A stretch of DNA of 64,000 nt from a virus, in IMG/VR virus record IMGVR_UViG_3300005095_000128, positions 19,582-83,581 of that record, one strand, 5' to 3'. The position numbers and the translations under genes are program-made. Of this stretch, positions 1 to 7,754 are shown in pieces (position 1 is the first letter of the stretch; each line of letters begins with the position of its first letter). The notes under the pieces were generated by a model that saw only the letters and a program-made list of their open reading frames with translations, searched no databases and was not told the DNA's origin.

Positions 1-1326
1 CTTCGAGAATAGCTTGGCTGTCTTGACCTCGAAACGCCGGAGGTCGAAGAGAATGCTATCGAGCGAGCTACGGAACTTATTCAGGACCTCACGGTCCTTG
101 TCGAAGGCGGAGAAAAGCGCAACGCGCTTGAACTCGCGGAGCCTCGCGAGTTGCGTCATGAGCACGCCAACGGCCTCCTCGGCGGCATTGGCGTTGGTCG
201 CAATCAAAACGAGGTTGTTGGCAAAGGTGGCAAGACCGGGCGCGTTGGCGGCAGCGTGCGCCATGAGCAGGCTACGCGCCATCGCATCAAGCATCTTCCC
301 GGTTTGGTAGCTCGCGAGGCCGAGCTCGGTGATGATCATGTTGGCCTCGCGGAACGCCCGCACACCGAGCGCAATGGCGCGGATGGTATCGGCCATCGTG
401 CGCTTGACGGTGGTGACAAAGCGCAAGATGTTCGATACGGTGAGGAAGATCACGCCGCCAAGCAGGGTAGCGATGCTCGCCCAGGTAGCGAACATACCGA
501 GAATCGTCCTAATGGGTCGCGGCAACGCATTGAGCACGTCGAGCGTCACGCGGATGCTCGTGATGAACGGCGCGAGGCCAGCGGCAACGCCCTTACCAAA
601 ATCCTGAATAAAACGACGCCAGGAGCGGGTGAGCTTCTGAATCTCGCCGCGGAAGCCAGAGAGATATTCCCGCGCGAGACCCACACGGTTCGCCGTGGAC
701 TGGATGACCAGGTTGTACATTGCCTGGCGCTTCTCGGCCTCGGTGAGCGCGGAAACGCTCTTGTTGAGCGCGTCGGCGTATTGCGCAAAGGCGGTGGATA
801 TGTTCTCGGCGATACCAACCGAGTTGAGCAGGATCGACCGCTCCTGCAAGAGCGCCGAGGCGCCGGCCTCCATACCGTCGGCAATGTCCTGACCAACGTT
901 CACGGCGGCGTCGGCGAACCGCTCAAGAAGTACGGTAGCCTCTTCGATGGCATACCCCTTACGAAGCAAGAGGCCCATCGCGTTGGCCACCTGGTCGGGC
1001 AAAATGTCGAACTGATCGGAGAGACGCTGCACGGCGGCCGTCGCCACGTCCATCGACTCGCCGGAAGTGCGCACCGCCTGCTCGAAGGAGGCGAGCTTCA
1101 AGCGAATCACATCGGCCTGGGTAGCAATGTCGTAGAGGTTTTCCACCCAGTTCCGCCCGGCAACGGACATCTGGAAGCCGAGAACGGTAGCATTCCACAA
1201 TGCACCCTGGGTCTGCTCGATGGCAGCGGTGAACACAGACCACGCATGCTCGAGCGAGCGCATCGACTGCATGAACTGTTGCGCTTCGAGTGCTAGCGCA
1301 ACGCGAAATACCCGTTGCTCTGCCAT
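1..1326 (-). CDS. Tail tape measure protein, N-terminal part
   Basis: The gene runs off the left window edge; 442 residues are visible and the C-terminus is missing. The ATG at 1326 follows AGGGGGTG. The first ~230 residues are helical, with a segment near residue 122 (AMGLLLRKGYAIEEA) like the TP901-type tape measure core. A hydrophobic pair near residues 275-300 (FATWASIATLLGGVIFLTV) could insert in the host membrane during DNA ejection. Tape measures line the tail tube and set its length. The position after the tube protein and chaperone genes is the usual siphophage order. Its high helix content and this context make the call firm although the protein is incomplete. Confidence 0.8.
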   Translation of the reverse strand, partial: MAEQRVFRVALALEAQQFMQSMRSLEHAWSVFTAAIEQTQGALWNATVLGFQMSVAGRNWVENLYDIATQADVIRLKLASFEQAVRTSGESMDVATAAVQRLSDQFDILPDQVANAMGLLLRKGYAIEEATVLLERFADAAVNVGQDIADGMEAGASALLQERSILLNSVGIAENISTAFAQYADALNKSVSALTEAEKRQAMYNLVIQSTANRVGLAREYLSGFRGEIQKLTRSWRRFIQDFGKGVAAGLAPFITSIRVTLDVLNALPRPIRTILGMFATWASIATLLGGVIFLTVSNILRFVTTVKRTMADTIRAIALGVRAFREANMIITELGLASYQTGKMLDAMARSLLMAHAAANAPGLATFANNLVLIATNANAAEEAVGVLMTQLARLREFKRVALFSAFDKDREVLNKFRSSLDSILFDLRRFEVKTAKLFSK

Positions 1327-1342
1327 AACTCACCCCCTTCCT

Positions 1343-1930
1343 TTAACGGCGTAAGACAATCCGGCGAGTCTCAGGTTTGTCGTACCGTCTTGCCCACGCA
1401 TCGAGCACACGGCCGAGGCGGTTGTAGTAGAGGTAGTTCCCCGTTGCAATGATCGCCGGAATCATGTGCGGCCGTGGCGGCATCTCGTGCCAGCCGTACT
1501 TACCAAAGAAGCGCACGAAGACGCCAGTTTGCGACTTACCCATCGCTTTTGCCACGACCGACGTGATGTCGTCGATGTCCCGGGCATACTGCCCCTGACC
1601 AAGCTCAACAACCGATGGATACGGGAAGAAAAGCTGACCCATCGTCGGGTCGCGGTTGACCGCCGTATTGTAGAGACCTACGTCGAGGTTCAAGGCTCCA
1701 CGATATACGCCGTAGGCGTTGATGCCTTCCATCAACTGGTAAGTGCGGTCGTATACCTTTGGCTGATATACGTCGTAGACCTCGAAGACGAGCCGCGACG
1801 CCTCACGCAATGCGTAGTAACGCAACTCGGCGGCTAGGTTGCGACCGTACTGGCGGAAGAAGGGGAGTGCCCGCTTAAGCCAGTTGGTCACGTTGTCGCG
1901 CACGGTGAGGCCAATCTGGAAACTCGGCAT
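1343..1930 (-). CDS. Tail-region protein of unknown function, possibly HK97-gp10-like
   Basis: The protein has 195 residues. The start is ATG 1930 with GGAGGGGGC just before it. The frame stays open further upstream, but that part is the tRNA pair, so longer starts are wrong. Aromatic and basic residues are frequent. A segment near residue 150 (MPPRPHMIPAI) resembles the C-terminal RPF-like motif of HK97-gp10-type neck or tail completion proteins; this is a weak match. It sits between the tail chaperones and the tape measure, so a virion or tail-assembly role is likely. Confidence 0.5.
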   Translation of the reverse strand: MPSFQIGLTVRDNVTNWLKRALPFFRQYGRNLAAELRYYALREASRLVFEVYDVYQPKVYDRTYQLMEGINAYGVYRGALNLDVGLYNTAVNRDPTMGQLFFPYPSVVELGQGQYARDIDDITSVVAKAMGKSQTGVFVRFFGKYGWHEMPPRPHMIPAIIATGNYLYYNRLGRVLDAWARRYDKPETRRIVLRR

Positions 1931-1947
1931 GCCCCCTCCTTCCTTAT

Positions 1948-2022
1948 TGGCTGGCCGGGCAGGACTCGAACCTGCACCGCCGGGTCCAAAGCCCGATGTG
2001 CTGCCGATTACACCACCGGCCA
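1948..2022 (-). tRNA. tRNA-Gln(TTG)
   Basis: A 75-nt cloverleaf including an encoded CCA end. The acceptor stem is TGGCCGG/CCGGCCA, the D arm GTGT/GCAC, the anticodon stem TCGGG/CCCGG around loop CTTTGGA (anticodon TTG), and the T arm GCAGG-TTCGAGT-CCTGC; the discriminator base is G. It lies 3 nt after tRNA-Asn and 17 nt before the next CDS, so it should be cut from the late tail transcript. Confidence 0.93.
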
Positions 2023-2025
2023 ATG

Positions 2026-2100
2026 TGGCTGGCCGGGTAGGAGTCGAACCTACGACCAGGCGGTTAACAGCCGCCCGCTCTACCACTGAGCTACCGGCCA
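2026..2100 (-). tRNA. tRNA-Asn(GTT)
   Basis: A 75-nt cloverleaf with encoded CCA. The acceptor stem is TGGCCGG/CCGGCCA, the D arm GCTC/GAGC, the anticodon stem GGCGG/CCGCC around loop CTGTTAA (anticodon GTT), and the T arm GTAGG-TTCGACT-CCTAC. It shares an identical acceptor stem with the adjacent tRNA-Gln. It starts 6 nt after the stop of the chaperone T gene. Confidence 0.93.
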
Positions 2101-2106
2101 GCGAAT

Positions 2107-2511
2107 CTAGCTCCCCCCGCCCATGAGGGCGGAAAGGAAGAACTTCTCCATCTCCTTCGCGAGCTCTTCGCCACTCTTCTTTTGCGGCGTCGAACGCTCG
2201 GCCTCATCGACATTCACGCCAAGCACGCGATAGAGGCGCTTGACGTGCTCCTTGAACCCAACCGGGTCGCTCTTACCGCCGCCACGAATCAGGCGGCCGT
2301 GTTCGTCGTAATGTTTGATCTCAGCCGAAATCTCGTTGGAGGCCACCCGATCGTTGATCCAGTCGAGCCGGCGGCGAACGTCGTTGCGCACGGCGGCGTA
2401 CCACAAAGCGGCAGCATCAGGGATGGGCCAGTTTGCCACCTCGAACGGAGATACGCCATACCGATGCGCCAGGAAATCCACCATGTCCCATGTGGGAATG
2501 GGACGAATCAC
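2107..2511 (-). CDS. Tail assembly chaperone, T-type domain (probably made as a -1 frameshift fusion)
   Basis: Read alone from the GTG at 2511 this gives 134 residues, but no good ribosome binding site precedes it. The same frame is open back to a CCCAAAC slippery heptamer at 2679-2685 inside the upstream chaperone gene. A -1 slip there would make a 292-residue fusion: 102 residues of the first protein, a Gly/Ala-rich linker, then this domain. This is the G/GT arrangement of siphophage tail chaperones, which hold the tape measure during tail tube assembly. The segment encoded between 2558 and 2511 (EELDLIGFIRRALEIFLQ) looks like real amphipathic coding sequence, which supports the fusion. Confidence 0.72.
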   Translation of the reverse strand: MIRPIPTWDMVDFLAHRYGVSPFEVANWPIPDAAALWYAAVRNDVRRRLDWINDRVASNEISAEIKHYDEHGRLIRGGGKSDPVGFKEHVKRLYRVLGVNVDEAERSTPQKKSGEELAKEMEKFFLSALMGGGS

Positions 2512-2555
2512 CTGAAGGAAGATCTCTAGGGCGCGGCGAATGAATCCGATGAGAT

Positions 2556-2984
2556 CTAGCTCTTCGCCTCCGCCATCCTGGTGATTTGCGGCGCCTCCTG
2601 CTCCGGCTCCACCTGCTGCACCATCTCGGTTAGCGCCCGAGCCACGTTCGCCACCATCGGCTCGAGGCGCTTCAACAAGTTTGGGACGCCGTTCACCTCA
2701 TAAACGGCAATGAGCACTTCCACCAAATCGTCGATGCCGGTGATCTTCTCGGCCTCCTCTTCGCTAGGAACCGACGCCTCGACGATCTGCACCACGGCAT
2801 CCCACTTGCTCTCAACGAAGAGCGCGAGCGAGCTTGCCAGCTTGTCGGGTGTGGTTGCAAGCTCCCCAAAGAGCTTCACCAAGTCGGTGACGACGCCGAT
2901 GAGCAGCTTCTGATCCTTGAGCTTGAGCGCATTGATGGTAACCGAGTTGCCGGAAGGAAGCTGAACCGCCTTGGAACGAGCCAC
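2556..2984 (-). CDS. Tail assembly chaperone, G-type
   Basis: The protein has 142 residues and is mostly helical and acidic. It lies between the tail tube protein and the tape measure, the canonical place for the first of two chaperones joined by frameshifting. It should bind the tape measure during tail assembly and be absent from the finished virion. ATG 2984 follows GGAGAGGTGAG. The gene contains the slip site at codons 100-102 (see 2679-2685). No sequence motif beyond size, helicity and position was used. Confidence 0.7.
   Translation of the reverse strand: MARSKAVQLPSGNSVTINALKLKDQKLLIGVVTDLVKLFGELATTPDKLASSLALFVESKWDAVVQIVEASVPSEEEAEKITGIDDLVEVLIAVYEVNGVPNLLKRLEPMVANVARALTEMVQQVEPEQEAPQITRMAEAKS
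2679..2685 (-). promoter_or_regulatory. Programmed -1 ribosomal frameshift site CCCAAAC
   Basis: On the minus strand the zero-frame codons read GTC CCA AAC TTG, so CCCAAAC has the X-XXY-YYZ phase needed for a -1 slip. After the slip, 56 sense codons connect without a stop to the downstream T frame. The GC-rich sequence that follows could supply the pausing structure; I did not fold it. Confidence 0.7.
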
Positions 2985-3016
2985 TATCTCACCTCTCCTT
3001 TGCTATACATGCATGC

Positions 3017-3062
3017 ACAAACAACAAAAGGCGGGGGTATGGAATCAAATCCATACCCCCGC
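3017..3062 (-). terminator. Intrinsic terminator or processing hairpin after the tail tube gene
   Basis: A 13-bp inverted repeat (GCGGGGGTATGGA with its complement, 6-nt loop) spans 3031-3062. On the minus strand it is followed by CTTTTGTTGTTTG. It lies 30 nt past the tail tube stop and before the chaperone gene, so it would lower expression of the chaperones and tape measure relative to the tube protein. Confidence 0.7.
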
Positions 3063-3092
3063 AATGAAGATAAAGACTAAGCGCCTAGGCTA

Positions 3093-3929
3093 CTAGAGCG
3101 TGATGTCGTAGCGGATGTAGCCGAACGGCGCGGGCCGCGGAGTACCGCCCACGTTGACGGTCGCGTTCTTGTCGTAGAGCGCCTCGAAGTTGAACTCGAA
3201 CTGGGACACCTCGGTGACGTTGAAGTTCGCGGTGCCGGTGGGCTTGAGCGACCCGATGGTGTGGAAGTACTGCCAGTTCTTGCCGACGGGGCCAGCCCGG
3301 AAGGTGACCCGCACGCGACCCTCGATCGCATCCGCAGTGAGCGGAGTGATCACGGTCGAGTCACCCTCGGTGTAGGAGTAGTCCACGAGAACGGTCGCAC
3401 CCGCCGGGATCGCGCCGTCGGGGTCGCGGAACAGGTAGGGCTTACCATCCGGCCCGATGACGATCTCGTAGTCGGTACCAGCGGTGTAGGTGGTGGTACC
3501 AGTGCTGTCGGTTACCACCGGCGCCGGGGTGGCAAGCGGAACGTTCTGCAGCGGAGCAAGGTTGTTGGTCCCGAAGGTAGTGCTCTCGTCAACCACGCTC
3601 TGGGTGGTCCCGCTCTCATGGTAGCCGGAGCCCATGAAGAGCACCGACATGTTGAAAGGATGAGCCTCATCCACCGTAAAAGTAAAGCTAAGCGCCTTGG
3701 AAATCACCACGCTCAGGTCCTTCACCTGAGTTCCGGGGCGCGGGTCGTAGTGGTCGTAGGTCTCGAGGTTCACGTTGGGCGTGAACCCGGTGATCGGACC
3801 CAGGTTCACCCACACCCCCGAGTACGACCCACCAATCTTGGGGTCGATCTCGAAGGTGATACCACCCATCGCATAGTACTCGACCCCGTTCTTCCCAAGG
3901 TCAACAGTAGGGAAGGTGTAGTCTGCCAT
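3093..3929 (-). CDS. Major tail tube protein
   Basis: The protein has 278 residues and is rich in beta-strand, Gly, Thr and Asp. Its start (MADYTFPTVDLGKNGVEYYA) and alternating strand pattern fit siphophage tube proteins. A Pro/Thr-rich middle section (around residues 115-200) may be an extra surface domain. It is placed after the neck genes and before the chaperones, and is followed by a strong hairpin, as expected for an abundant structural gene. ATG 3929 has AGGAGGTAAG upstream. Confidence 0.8.
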   Translation of the reverse strand: MADYTFPTVDLGKNGVEYYAMGGITFEIDPKIGGSYSGVWVNLGPITGFTPNVNLETYDHYDPRPGTQVKDLSVVISKALSFTFTVDEAHPFNMSVLFMGSGYHESGTTQSVVDESTTFGTNNLAPLQNVPLATPAPVVTDSTGTTTYTAGTDYEIVIGPDGKPYLFRDPDGAIPAGATVLVDYSYTEGDSTVITPLTADAIEGRVRVTFRAGPVGKNWQYFHTIGSLKPTGTANFNVTEVSQFEFNFEALYDKNATVNVGGTPRPAPFGYIRYDITL

Positions 3930-3941
3930 CTCTTACCTCCT

Positions 3942-4373
3942 TCAAACTTCGGTCACTACCGTCTCTAGGTAGACCTGCCAGATGTAAACGCCATCGCCAA
4001 CGACCAGGCCGCCACCAAGCTCGGCCGCAATCACCGGTTCCCCCGGCCGCACGCGCTCGACAGCATTGATCACCGCCGACATGAGCCGCTCGGAGTACTC
4101 GTAAGCATCCACCGGCTCACCGTCGATCGCGTACTCGTCGCCGAACGGAACGACTACCTCGGCGACGAGCCGCACGCGCCACCGCTTGAAGCCATCCTTC
4201 ACGTGGCTTTGCGGGTAATAGAAGATATGCGGCCCAAGGGACGTGCGATCCTGGAACGAATAAAGCCGGTTGATGGGGATGACGCCGCCAGTCGCGAGCG
4301 CCTGCACGGTGACATCGCTAGAAATGAGCTCGTAAACGCGACGCCTAGCCTCGCGTAAAGTCCACCCGCTCAC
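3942..4373 (-). CDS. Tail terminator / tail completion protein candidate
   Basis: The protein has 143 residues with mixed alpha/beta sequence. The GTG start overlaps the previous stop by 4 nt (GTGA). It lies between the stopper candidate and the tail tube gene, where tail terminators (gpU or DUF3168-like proteins of similar length) are found. These proteins cap the tube and join it to the head. The assignment rests on position and size; no diagnostic motif was found. Confidence 0.55.
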   Translation of the reverse strand: MSGWTLREARRRVYELISSDVTVQALATGGVIPINRLYSFQDRTSLGPHIFYYPQSHVKDGFKRWRVRLVAEVVVPFGDEYAIDGEPVDAYEYSERLMSAVINAVERVRPGEPVIAAELGGGLVVGDGVYIWQVYLETVVTEV

Positions 4374-4732
4374 GTTTCCACCACCAGGAGCTCCTCGTGC
4401 GACGGGTAGCGTAGCACATTGCGCACGGCATACCGCTTGCCATCAGCATCGACAAAGAGCTCATCGACGCCAAAGCCAACCGGGTCCGTCGCCACAATGT
4501 GTACGCGCCCACCATTTTGACGCACGAAATCCTCGAAGCCGGCAACCGCCGAATCACGATACAGACTCGGCTGCCACATGATGTAGCGGATCGTCTGCTC
4601 GATCTCGCGTCCCGGGCGTGGGGATCCCGTCTCCGGGTCAACCGTGGCCACGGTGCGGTACACCCGCTTACCGATCAAACCACGGTTCGCGAGGAGGGAG
4701 CGGATCCCCGCCCCTAACCCCAGCAACGGCAT
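4370..4732 (-). CDS. Head-tail connector (stopper-like) protein
   Basis: The protein has 120 residues from ATG 4732; a GTG three bases upstream is also possible. The second half is beta-rich (RVHIVATDPVGFGVDELFVD, then a YAVRNVLRYP strand), as in small beta-barrel stoppers that close the connector after DNA packaging. The gene overlaps the previous one by 65 nt in another frame and the next by 4 nt. Confidence 0.5.
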   Translation of the reverse strand: MPLLGLGAGIRSLLANRGLIGKRVYRTVATVDPETGSPRPGREIEQTIRYIMWQPSLYRDSAVAGFEDFVRQNGGRVHIVATDPVGFGVDELFVDADGKRYAVRNVLRYPSHEELLVVET

Positions 4733-5132
4733 CACCCCCTAGCCAGTCGAAGCCGGCCTGAGATAGATAGCGGATCGCATTGCTCAAGTAGCGATTCGCG
4801 GTTGCAGCAGCCGCTTGCGGATCACGCGCAATCTCGAGCGAGCCGGCACGCTCCCGCACGGCATCGCTTGCCCGCTTGGCCATCTCGAGGTCGTAGCGCA
4901 CGAGCCAGTACTCGGCCCACCGTAAGTTGCGCTGGTCCTCGGTGGCTGTATCGGTAGCGAGCGCACTCACCGCGTCACGGTACGTCGACTCTGGTACCGA
5001 CTTGCGAAGCGTGAGGTAGGCTCGCTCAATAGCATCGCGAATGGCGTCACGTAGACCGTTCTCGTCCTTAGCGCCGAACTGGTCTGGCGTATACAGGCCG
5101 ATGTAGTCGTCGACGCTCGTGAGGTATTGCAT
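4668..5132 (-). CDS. Head-tail adaptor protein
   Basis: The protein has 154 residues, largely helical, and begins MQYLTSVDDYIGLYTPDQFG. Small helical proteins in this spot, after the capsid gene and before the stopper, are usually gp6/gp15-type adaptors that dock under the portal. It starts 2 nt after the stop of the upstream gene. The C-terminus (GGDPLPPREPWFDR) is encoded in the region shared with the next gene. Confidence 0.55.
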   Translation of the reverse strand: MQYLTSVDDYIGLYTPDQFGAKDENGLRDAIRDAIERAYLTLRKSVPESTYRDAVSALATDTATEDQRNLRWAEYWLVRYDLEMAKRASDAVRERAGSLEIARDPQAAAATANRYLSNAIRYLSQAGFDWLGGDAVAGVRGGDPLPPREPWFDR

Positions 5133-5134
5133 CG

Positions 5135-5497
5135 CTACTCCTCGTCAGAGGAAGCAAACGCCTCGCGAATCTGCTTTAACTTGGCGGGGCCAATCCCCTC
5201 CAGCGCGAGAAGCTCGTCGTCATCGGCGGCCTTCACCTCTTCCGGGGTGTAGCCGAACTTGACGAGCGTCTCCACGATGTCGGCCCGGAGATCTTTGGGC
5301 CACTTGGCACTCTTGCGCTTCTCTACGGCCTTCTCTTCTACCTCAACGATCTGCCCGGTAGACAGCCAACGCATGACGTACTGGGTGAGCTCCACCTCGA
5401 CCGGCTCGGTGCCAATCATGACGCCAGACGCCGGATCGGTGAAGGCTCCACCGTACCTAGCAATCTTGTCGTTGACGCGCACCTTGATCTTGGGCAC
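5135..5497 (-). CDS. Neck-region protein with C-terminal helix-hairpin-helix
   Basis: The protein has 120 residues. The N-terminal half is a short beta-rich part (KIKVRVNDKIARYGGAF). The C-terminal third carries a helix-hairpin-helix-like segment (LLALEGIGPAKLKQIREAF) preceded by an acidic helix. Such small HhH or HeH tails occur in phage head-completion proteins and may touch DNA or RNA. It sits directly after the major capsid gene. The DNA-binding role is inferred. Confidence 0.5.
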   Translation of the reverse strand: MPKIKVRVNDKIARYGGAFTDPASGVMIGTEPVEVELTQYVMRWLSTGQIVEVEEKAVEKRKSAKWPKDLRADIVETLVKFGYTPEEVKAADDDELLALEGIGPAKLKQIREAFASSDEE

Positions 5498-5518
5498 GCT
5501 ATCCCCTCCTATAAGGGA

Positions 5519-5542
5519 TGGGGCCGGGCAAATGCCCGGCCC
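5519..5542 (-). terminator. Hairpin after the major capsid gene
   Basis: GGGGCCGGGC and its complement form a 10-bp stem with a 4-nt loop, 10 nt past the capsid stop. No U-tract follows on the minus strand, so it may protect or process the capsid mRNA rather than end transcription. Confidence 0.45.
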
Positions 5543-5551
5543 CAGGCTTCA

Positions 5552-6622
5552 TTACACCAGAGTGATGGTGCGCGAAGCGCCGGTGAAGAGTTTGGCGTAG
5601 CCAACCACCTCGGAGAAAGCGATGACGTTGAACTGCTGGGTAATGAGCCGCTCGGTCTCGACGAGCTCGGAGCCCTCCTCGTAGACCTCCTCAAGGGCGT
5701 ACCGCTTGTCGACGGCGAGCACCTTGTTCGCGATCTCCGGGGTGGACTCGACGAACCGGAGCTCCTTGCCGAGGGGCATCGGCCACTGGCCAGTATCCCG
5801 GAAGTTCGCACCGGTGGCGGTGGAGTCCTTGGCGGTGAAGATGTCGAGCTTGAGGATATCGCGCACGACGGTGCCCTTGTCGCCCACGAGCACGTTGGGC
5901 TCGAAGCCCTGAGTGAAGTCAACCACGAGGTCGACGAGGTGCTCGAAGGCAAGCGGGGCAGTCACGTTCCGGTTGGGCGCCGGGTTCGCGTTGCCGTCAC
6001 CGTTAATGAGGGTGGCAACCGCCCGACGCACCTTGGCCCGGCGGGTATCAAGCGCAATCTTCCGCACGAAGGTGGCCAGGTGGTCGAGCCGCGACCGGCG
6101 CACCGCCTCGTAGCTCATCTTAAGCTGAGCGCCGTACTTGTAGAGGCTGATCGCCTGCTCGTGCCGCTGCACGATCACCGCGGGGAGCTCGGCGCCCTCG
6201 GAAACCTCGAGGAGCTCCACCGACTGGTCCTCGTCGATGTACTCACCCCGGTAGGCGCCGGAATTGATCCCCACGCGGGAAGCGATGATGTCCTGGATCT
6301 TGAGCTCGTTCGCCCCCTCCTGCTCGGCGAACCGGAACTCACGCACCAGGAACTCGGGGAAGAGCACCCGCGCGTTGGGGTCGTAGAAGAAGGCATCACC
6401 GGTGGACGCCTTCTCACCCCGCACCCGGATGCCGAACTGCATCAGCGCCTGCTCGAAGGCATCGAGCTCCTTGAGCTCGGGGTTGTACCACTCAAAGAGG
6501 TGCCCTTCGCCCTTGGAGGCGGTCTTCGCCTTCCAATCGAGCCACTCGCTGAAGGTCATCCCGGCCTTGGCGGCCTCCTGATACATGCCAATTTCAAACT
6601 TGGGCTTGACGTTCTTGCTCAT
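5552..6622 (-). CDS. Major capsid protein, HK97-fold type
   Basis: The protein has 356 residues. The sequence fits an HK97-fold subunit: a helical N-arm (to ~45), an E-loop region, a long P-domain helix (around 170-200, AVRRSRLDHLATFVRKIALD) and an A-domain with NVLVGDKGTVVRDILKL. It lacks a long scaffolding N-domain; the scaffold appears to be the C-terminal half of the upstream protease gene. It follows the decoration-type genes and precedes the neck genes, the usual order. ATG 6622 has GGAGGTACAAC before it. Confidence 0.85.
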   Translation of the reverse strand: MSKNVKPKFEIGMYQEAAKAGMTFSEWLDWKAKTASKGEGHLFEWYNPELKELDAFEQALMQFGIRVRGEKASTGDAFFYDPNARVLFPEFLVREFRFAEQEGANELKIQDIIASRVGINSGAYRGEYIDEDQSVELLEVSEGAELPAVIVQRHEQAISLYKYGAQLKMSYEAVRRSRLDHLATFVRKIALDTRRAKVRRAVATLINGDGNANPAPNRNVTAPLAFEHLVDLVVDFTQGFEPNVLVGDKGTVVRDILKLDIFTAKDSTATGANFRDTGQWPMPLGKELRFVESTPEIANKVLAVDKRYALEEVYEEGSELVETERLITQQFNVIAFSEVVGYAKLFTGASRTITLV

Positions 6623-6650
6623 GTTGTACCTCCAATCACATTCGCGCTAG

Positions 6651-7004
6651 CTAGCTAAGGTAAACAGCGATCTCGCCGGTGGTGTCGTCCTCCTCGATCA
6701 CCAGCACCTTGTGCGCACCAGCGGAAACCTTGATCCGCCCATCGCCAGTCACGGCAACGGTCGCGTACCCGGGCGGGTTGATGCTACCGTCTTGCTTGAC
6801 AACCATCATCCCGCCAACCTGCACGGTGGCCATCCCGCGGTCGTCGATTGCGATCACCTTACCCACAAAAGGGACGTCGGGCTCGCCGCGACCAACTACA
6901 CCCTGTTCGACGAAAGTCACCGCATCACCAACCTGGACCGTTCCGTCGTGCTTGAAGGTCCAGGTATCCGCCATTCCAAGCCGATACTTATCCAGCTTAG
7001 CCAT
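6651..7004 (-). CDS. Capsid decoration-type protein, copy 3
   Basis: The protein has 117 residues, all beta, with the pattern FKHDGTVQVGDAV...FVGKVIAIDDRGMATVQ. The same pattern (HDGT, then GD, FGK, ATV) recurs in the protein at 7364-7741 and, more weakly, in 7016-7354, so the three genes look like diverged tandem copies. Small beta proteins beside the capsid gene are commonly capsid cement proteins (DUF2190-like). Stabilising the shell is inferred from fold pattern and place. Confidence 0.6.
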   Translation of the reverse strand: MAKLDKYRLGMADTWTFKHDGTVQVGDAVTFVEQGVVGRGEPDVPFVGKVIAIDDRGMATVQVGGMMVVKQDGSINPPGYATVAVTGDGRIKVSAGAHKVLVIEEDDTTGEIAVYLS

Positions 7005-7015
7005 AAGCTACCTCC

Positions 7016-7354
7016 CTACGCGCCCGGCAGTAGCGCAATCTCCCCGGGGGAGATCCGCAACACCAAGCACCGCCTTCCGTTCGTATCGTCGATGCGGGCA
7101 ACGCCGTCCTCAACGGAAAACCCGCGAATGGTGCCAGCCATCGGAGCAAGGCCGGTGAATGGAACGACGAGCACGCCGTCAAACTGCACGGTCGCCTTGT
7201 CGCCGCTCACCTGCAAGACCTTGCCAAAGAGCGGGCCTGTGTTCTGCACAACATCGCCCGCTCCATTCACCGATACGGCTTTGCCCACTTCCACGAGAGG
7301 ATCGGCAATGTCAAGCGAGACCGTCCTCCCGATAAACCGGAGATCCTTGAACAT
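7016..7354 (-). CDS. Capsid decoration-type protein, copy 2
   Basis: The protein has 112 residues from ATG 7354, which sits just downstream of AGGGGGTG. It shows FGKVLQVSGDKATVQFDG, matching the FGK and ATV block of its two neighbours, but the N-terminal HDGT motif is lost. It is likely the most diverged of the three. The genes are separated by only 3-14 nt and should be co-translated. Confidence 0.55.
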   Translation of the reverse strand: MFKDLRFIGRTVSLDIADPLVEVGKAVSVNGAGDVVQNTGPLFGKVLQVSGDKATVQFDGVLVVPFTGLAPMAGTIRGFSVEDGVARIDDTNGRRCLVLRISPGEIALLPGA

Positions 7355-7363
7355 GTGCACCCC

Positions 7364-7741
7364 CTACCGCAAGCGCACAACCACGCGCTGGTTCGCCTCG
7401 TCCACTTCGATCACGTCCACGTTCGTCACCTGATCAAGTGGCAACGACGTGTCGAAGCTCACGCCACCAGCACCGTCGAGCGTCATCTGCACTCCAACGC
7501 CAATGAGCGGCGTCGGCCCCGAATACCTAGCAGTCACAAGCCCGGCGTAAACGATGGTGGCCTTCTCGGCACCCACGCGAATGGCCTTACCGAACGGGCG
7601 AACTCCAGGACCAGCACGTCCCACGAGCGCCGGCCCGACCAGGCCAACCATGTCGCCTTCCTGGATCGTGCCGTCGTGGGCGAACGTGTAGGTATTCGGG
7701 TTGAGTAGCTCGTACTGCTTGTACCGCCGCTCAAGGTCCAT
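7364..7741 (-). CDS. Capsid decoration-type protein, copy 1
   Basis: The protein has 125 residues. It opens MDLERRYKQYELLNP, then TFAHDGTIQEGDMVGLVG, and shares the HDGT, GD, FGK and AT(V/I) positions with the gene at 6651-7004. The start is supported by AGGAGGG seven bases upstream. It follows the protease/scaffold gene. A trimeric decoration protein on the capsid surface is the most likely role; a head fibre base is an alternative. Confidence 0.58.
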   Translation of the reverse strand: MDLERRYKQYELLNPNTYTFAHDGTIQEGDMVGLVGPALVGRAGPGVRPFGKAIRVGAEKATIVYAGLVTARYSGPTPLIGVGVQMTLDGAGGVSFDTSLPLDQVTNVDVIEVDEANQRVVVRLR

Positions 7742-7754
7742 GACGCCCTCCTAG

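Noticed and set aside
151-1296. 381-codon plus-strand ORF opposite the tape measure gene
   Set aside because: It is a shadow of the minus-strand gene: no ribosome site, no domain, and the opposite frame has typical tape measure sequence running off the edge. The same applies to the long plus-strand frames at 3261-3968, 5939-6658 and 8403-9674.
1943-2086. N-terminal extension of the 1343-1930 gene
   Set aside because: The open frame upstream of ATG 1930 is the sequence of two perfect tRNA genes, not protein-coding DNA.
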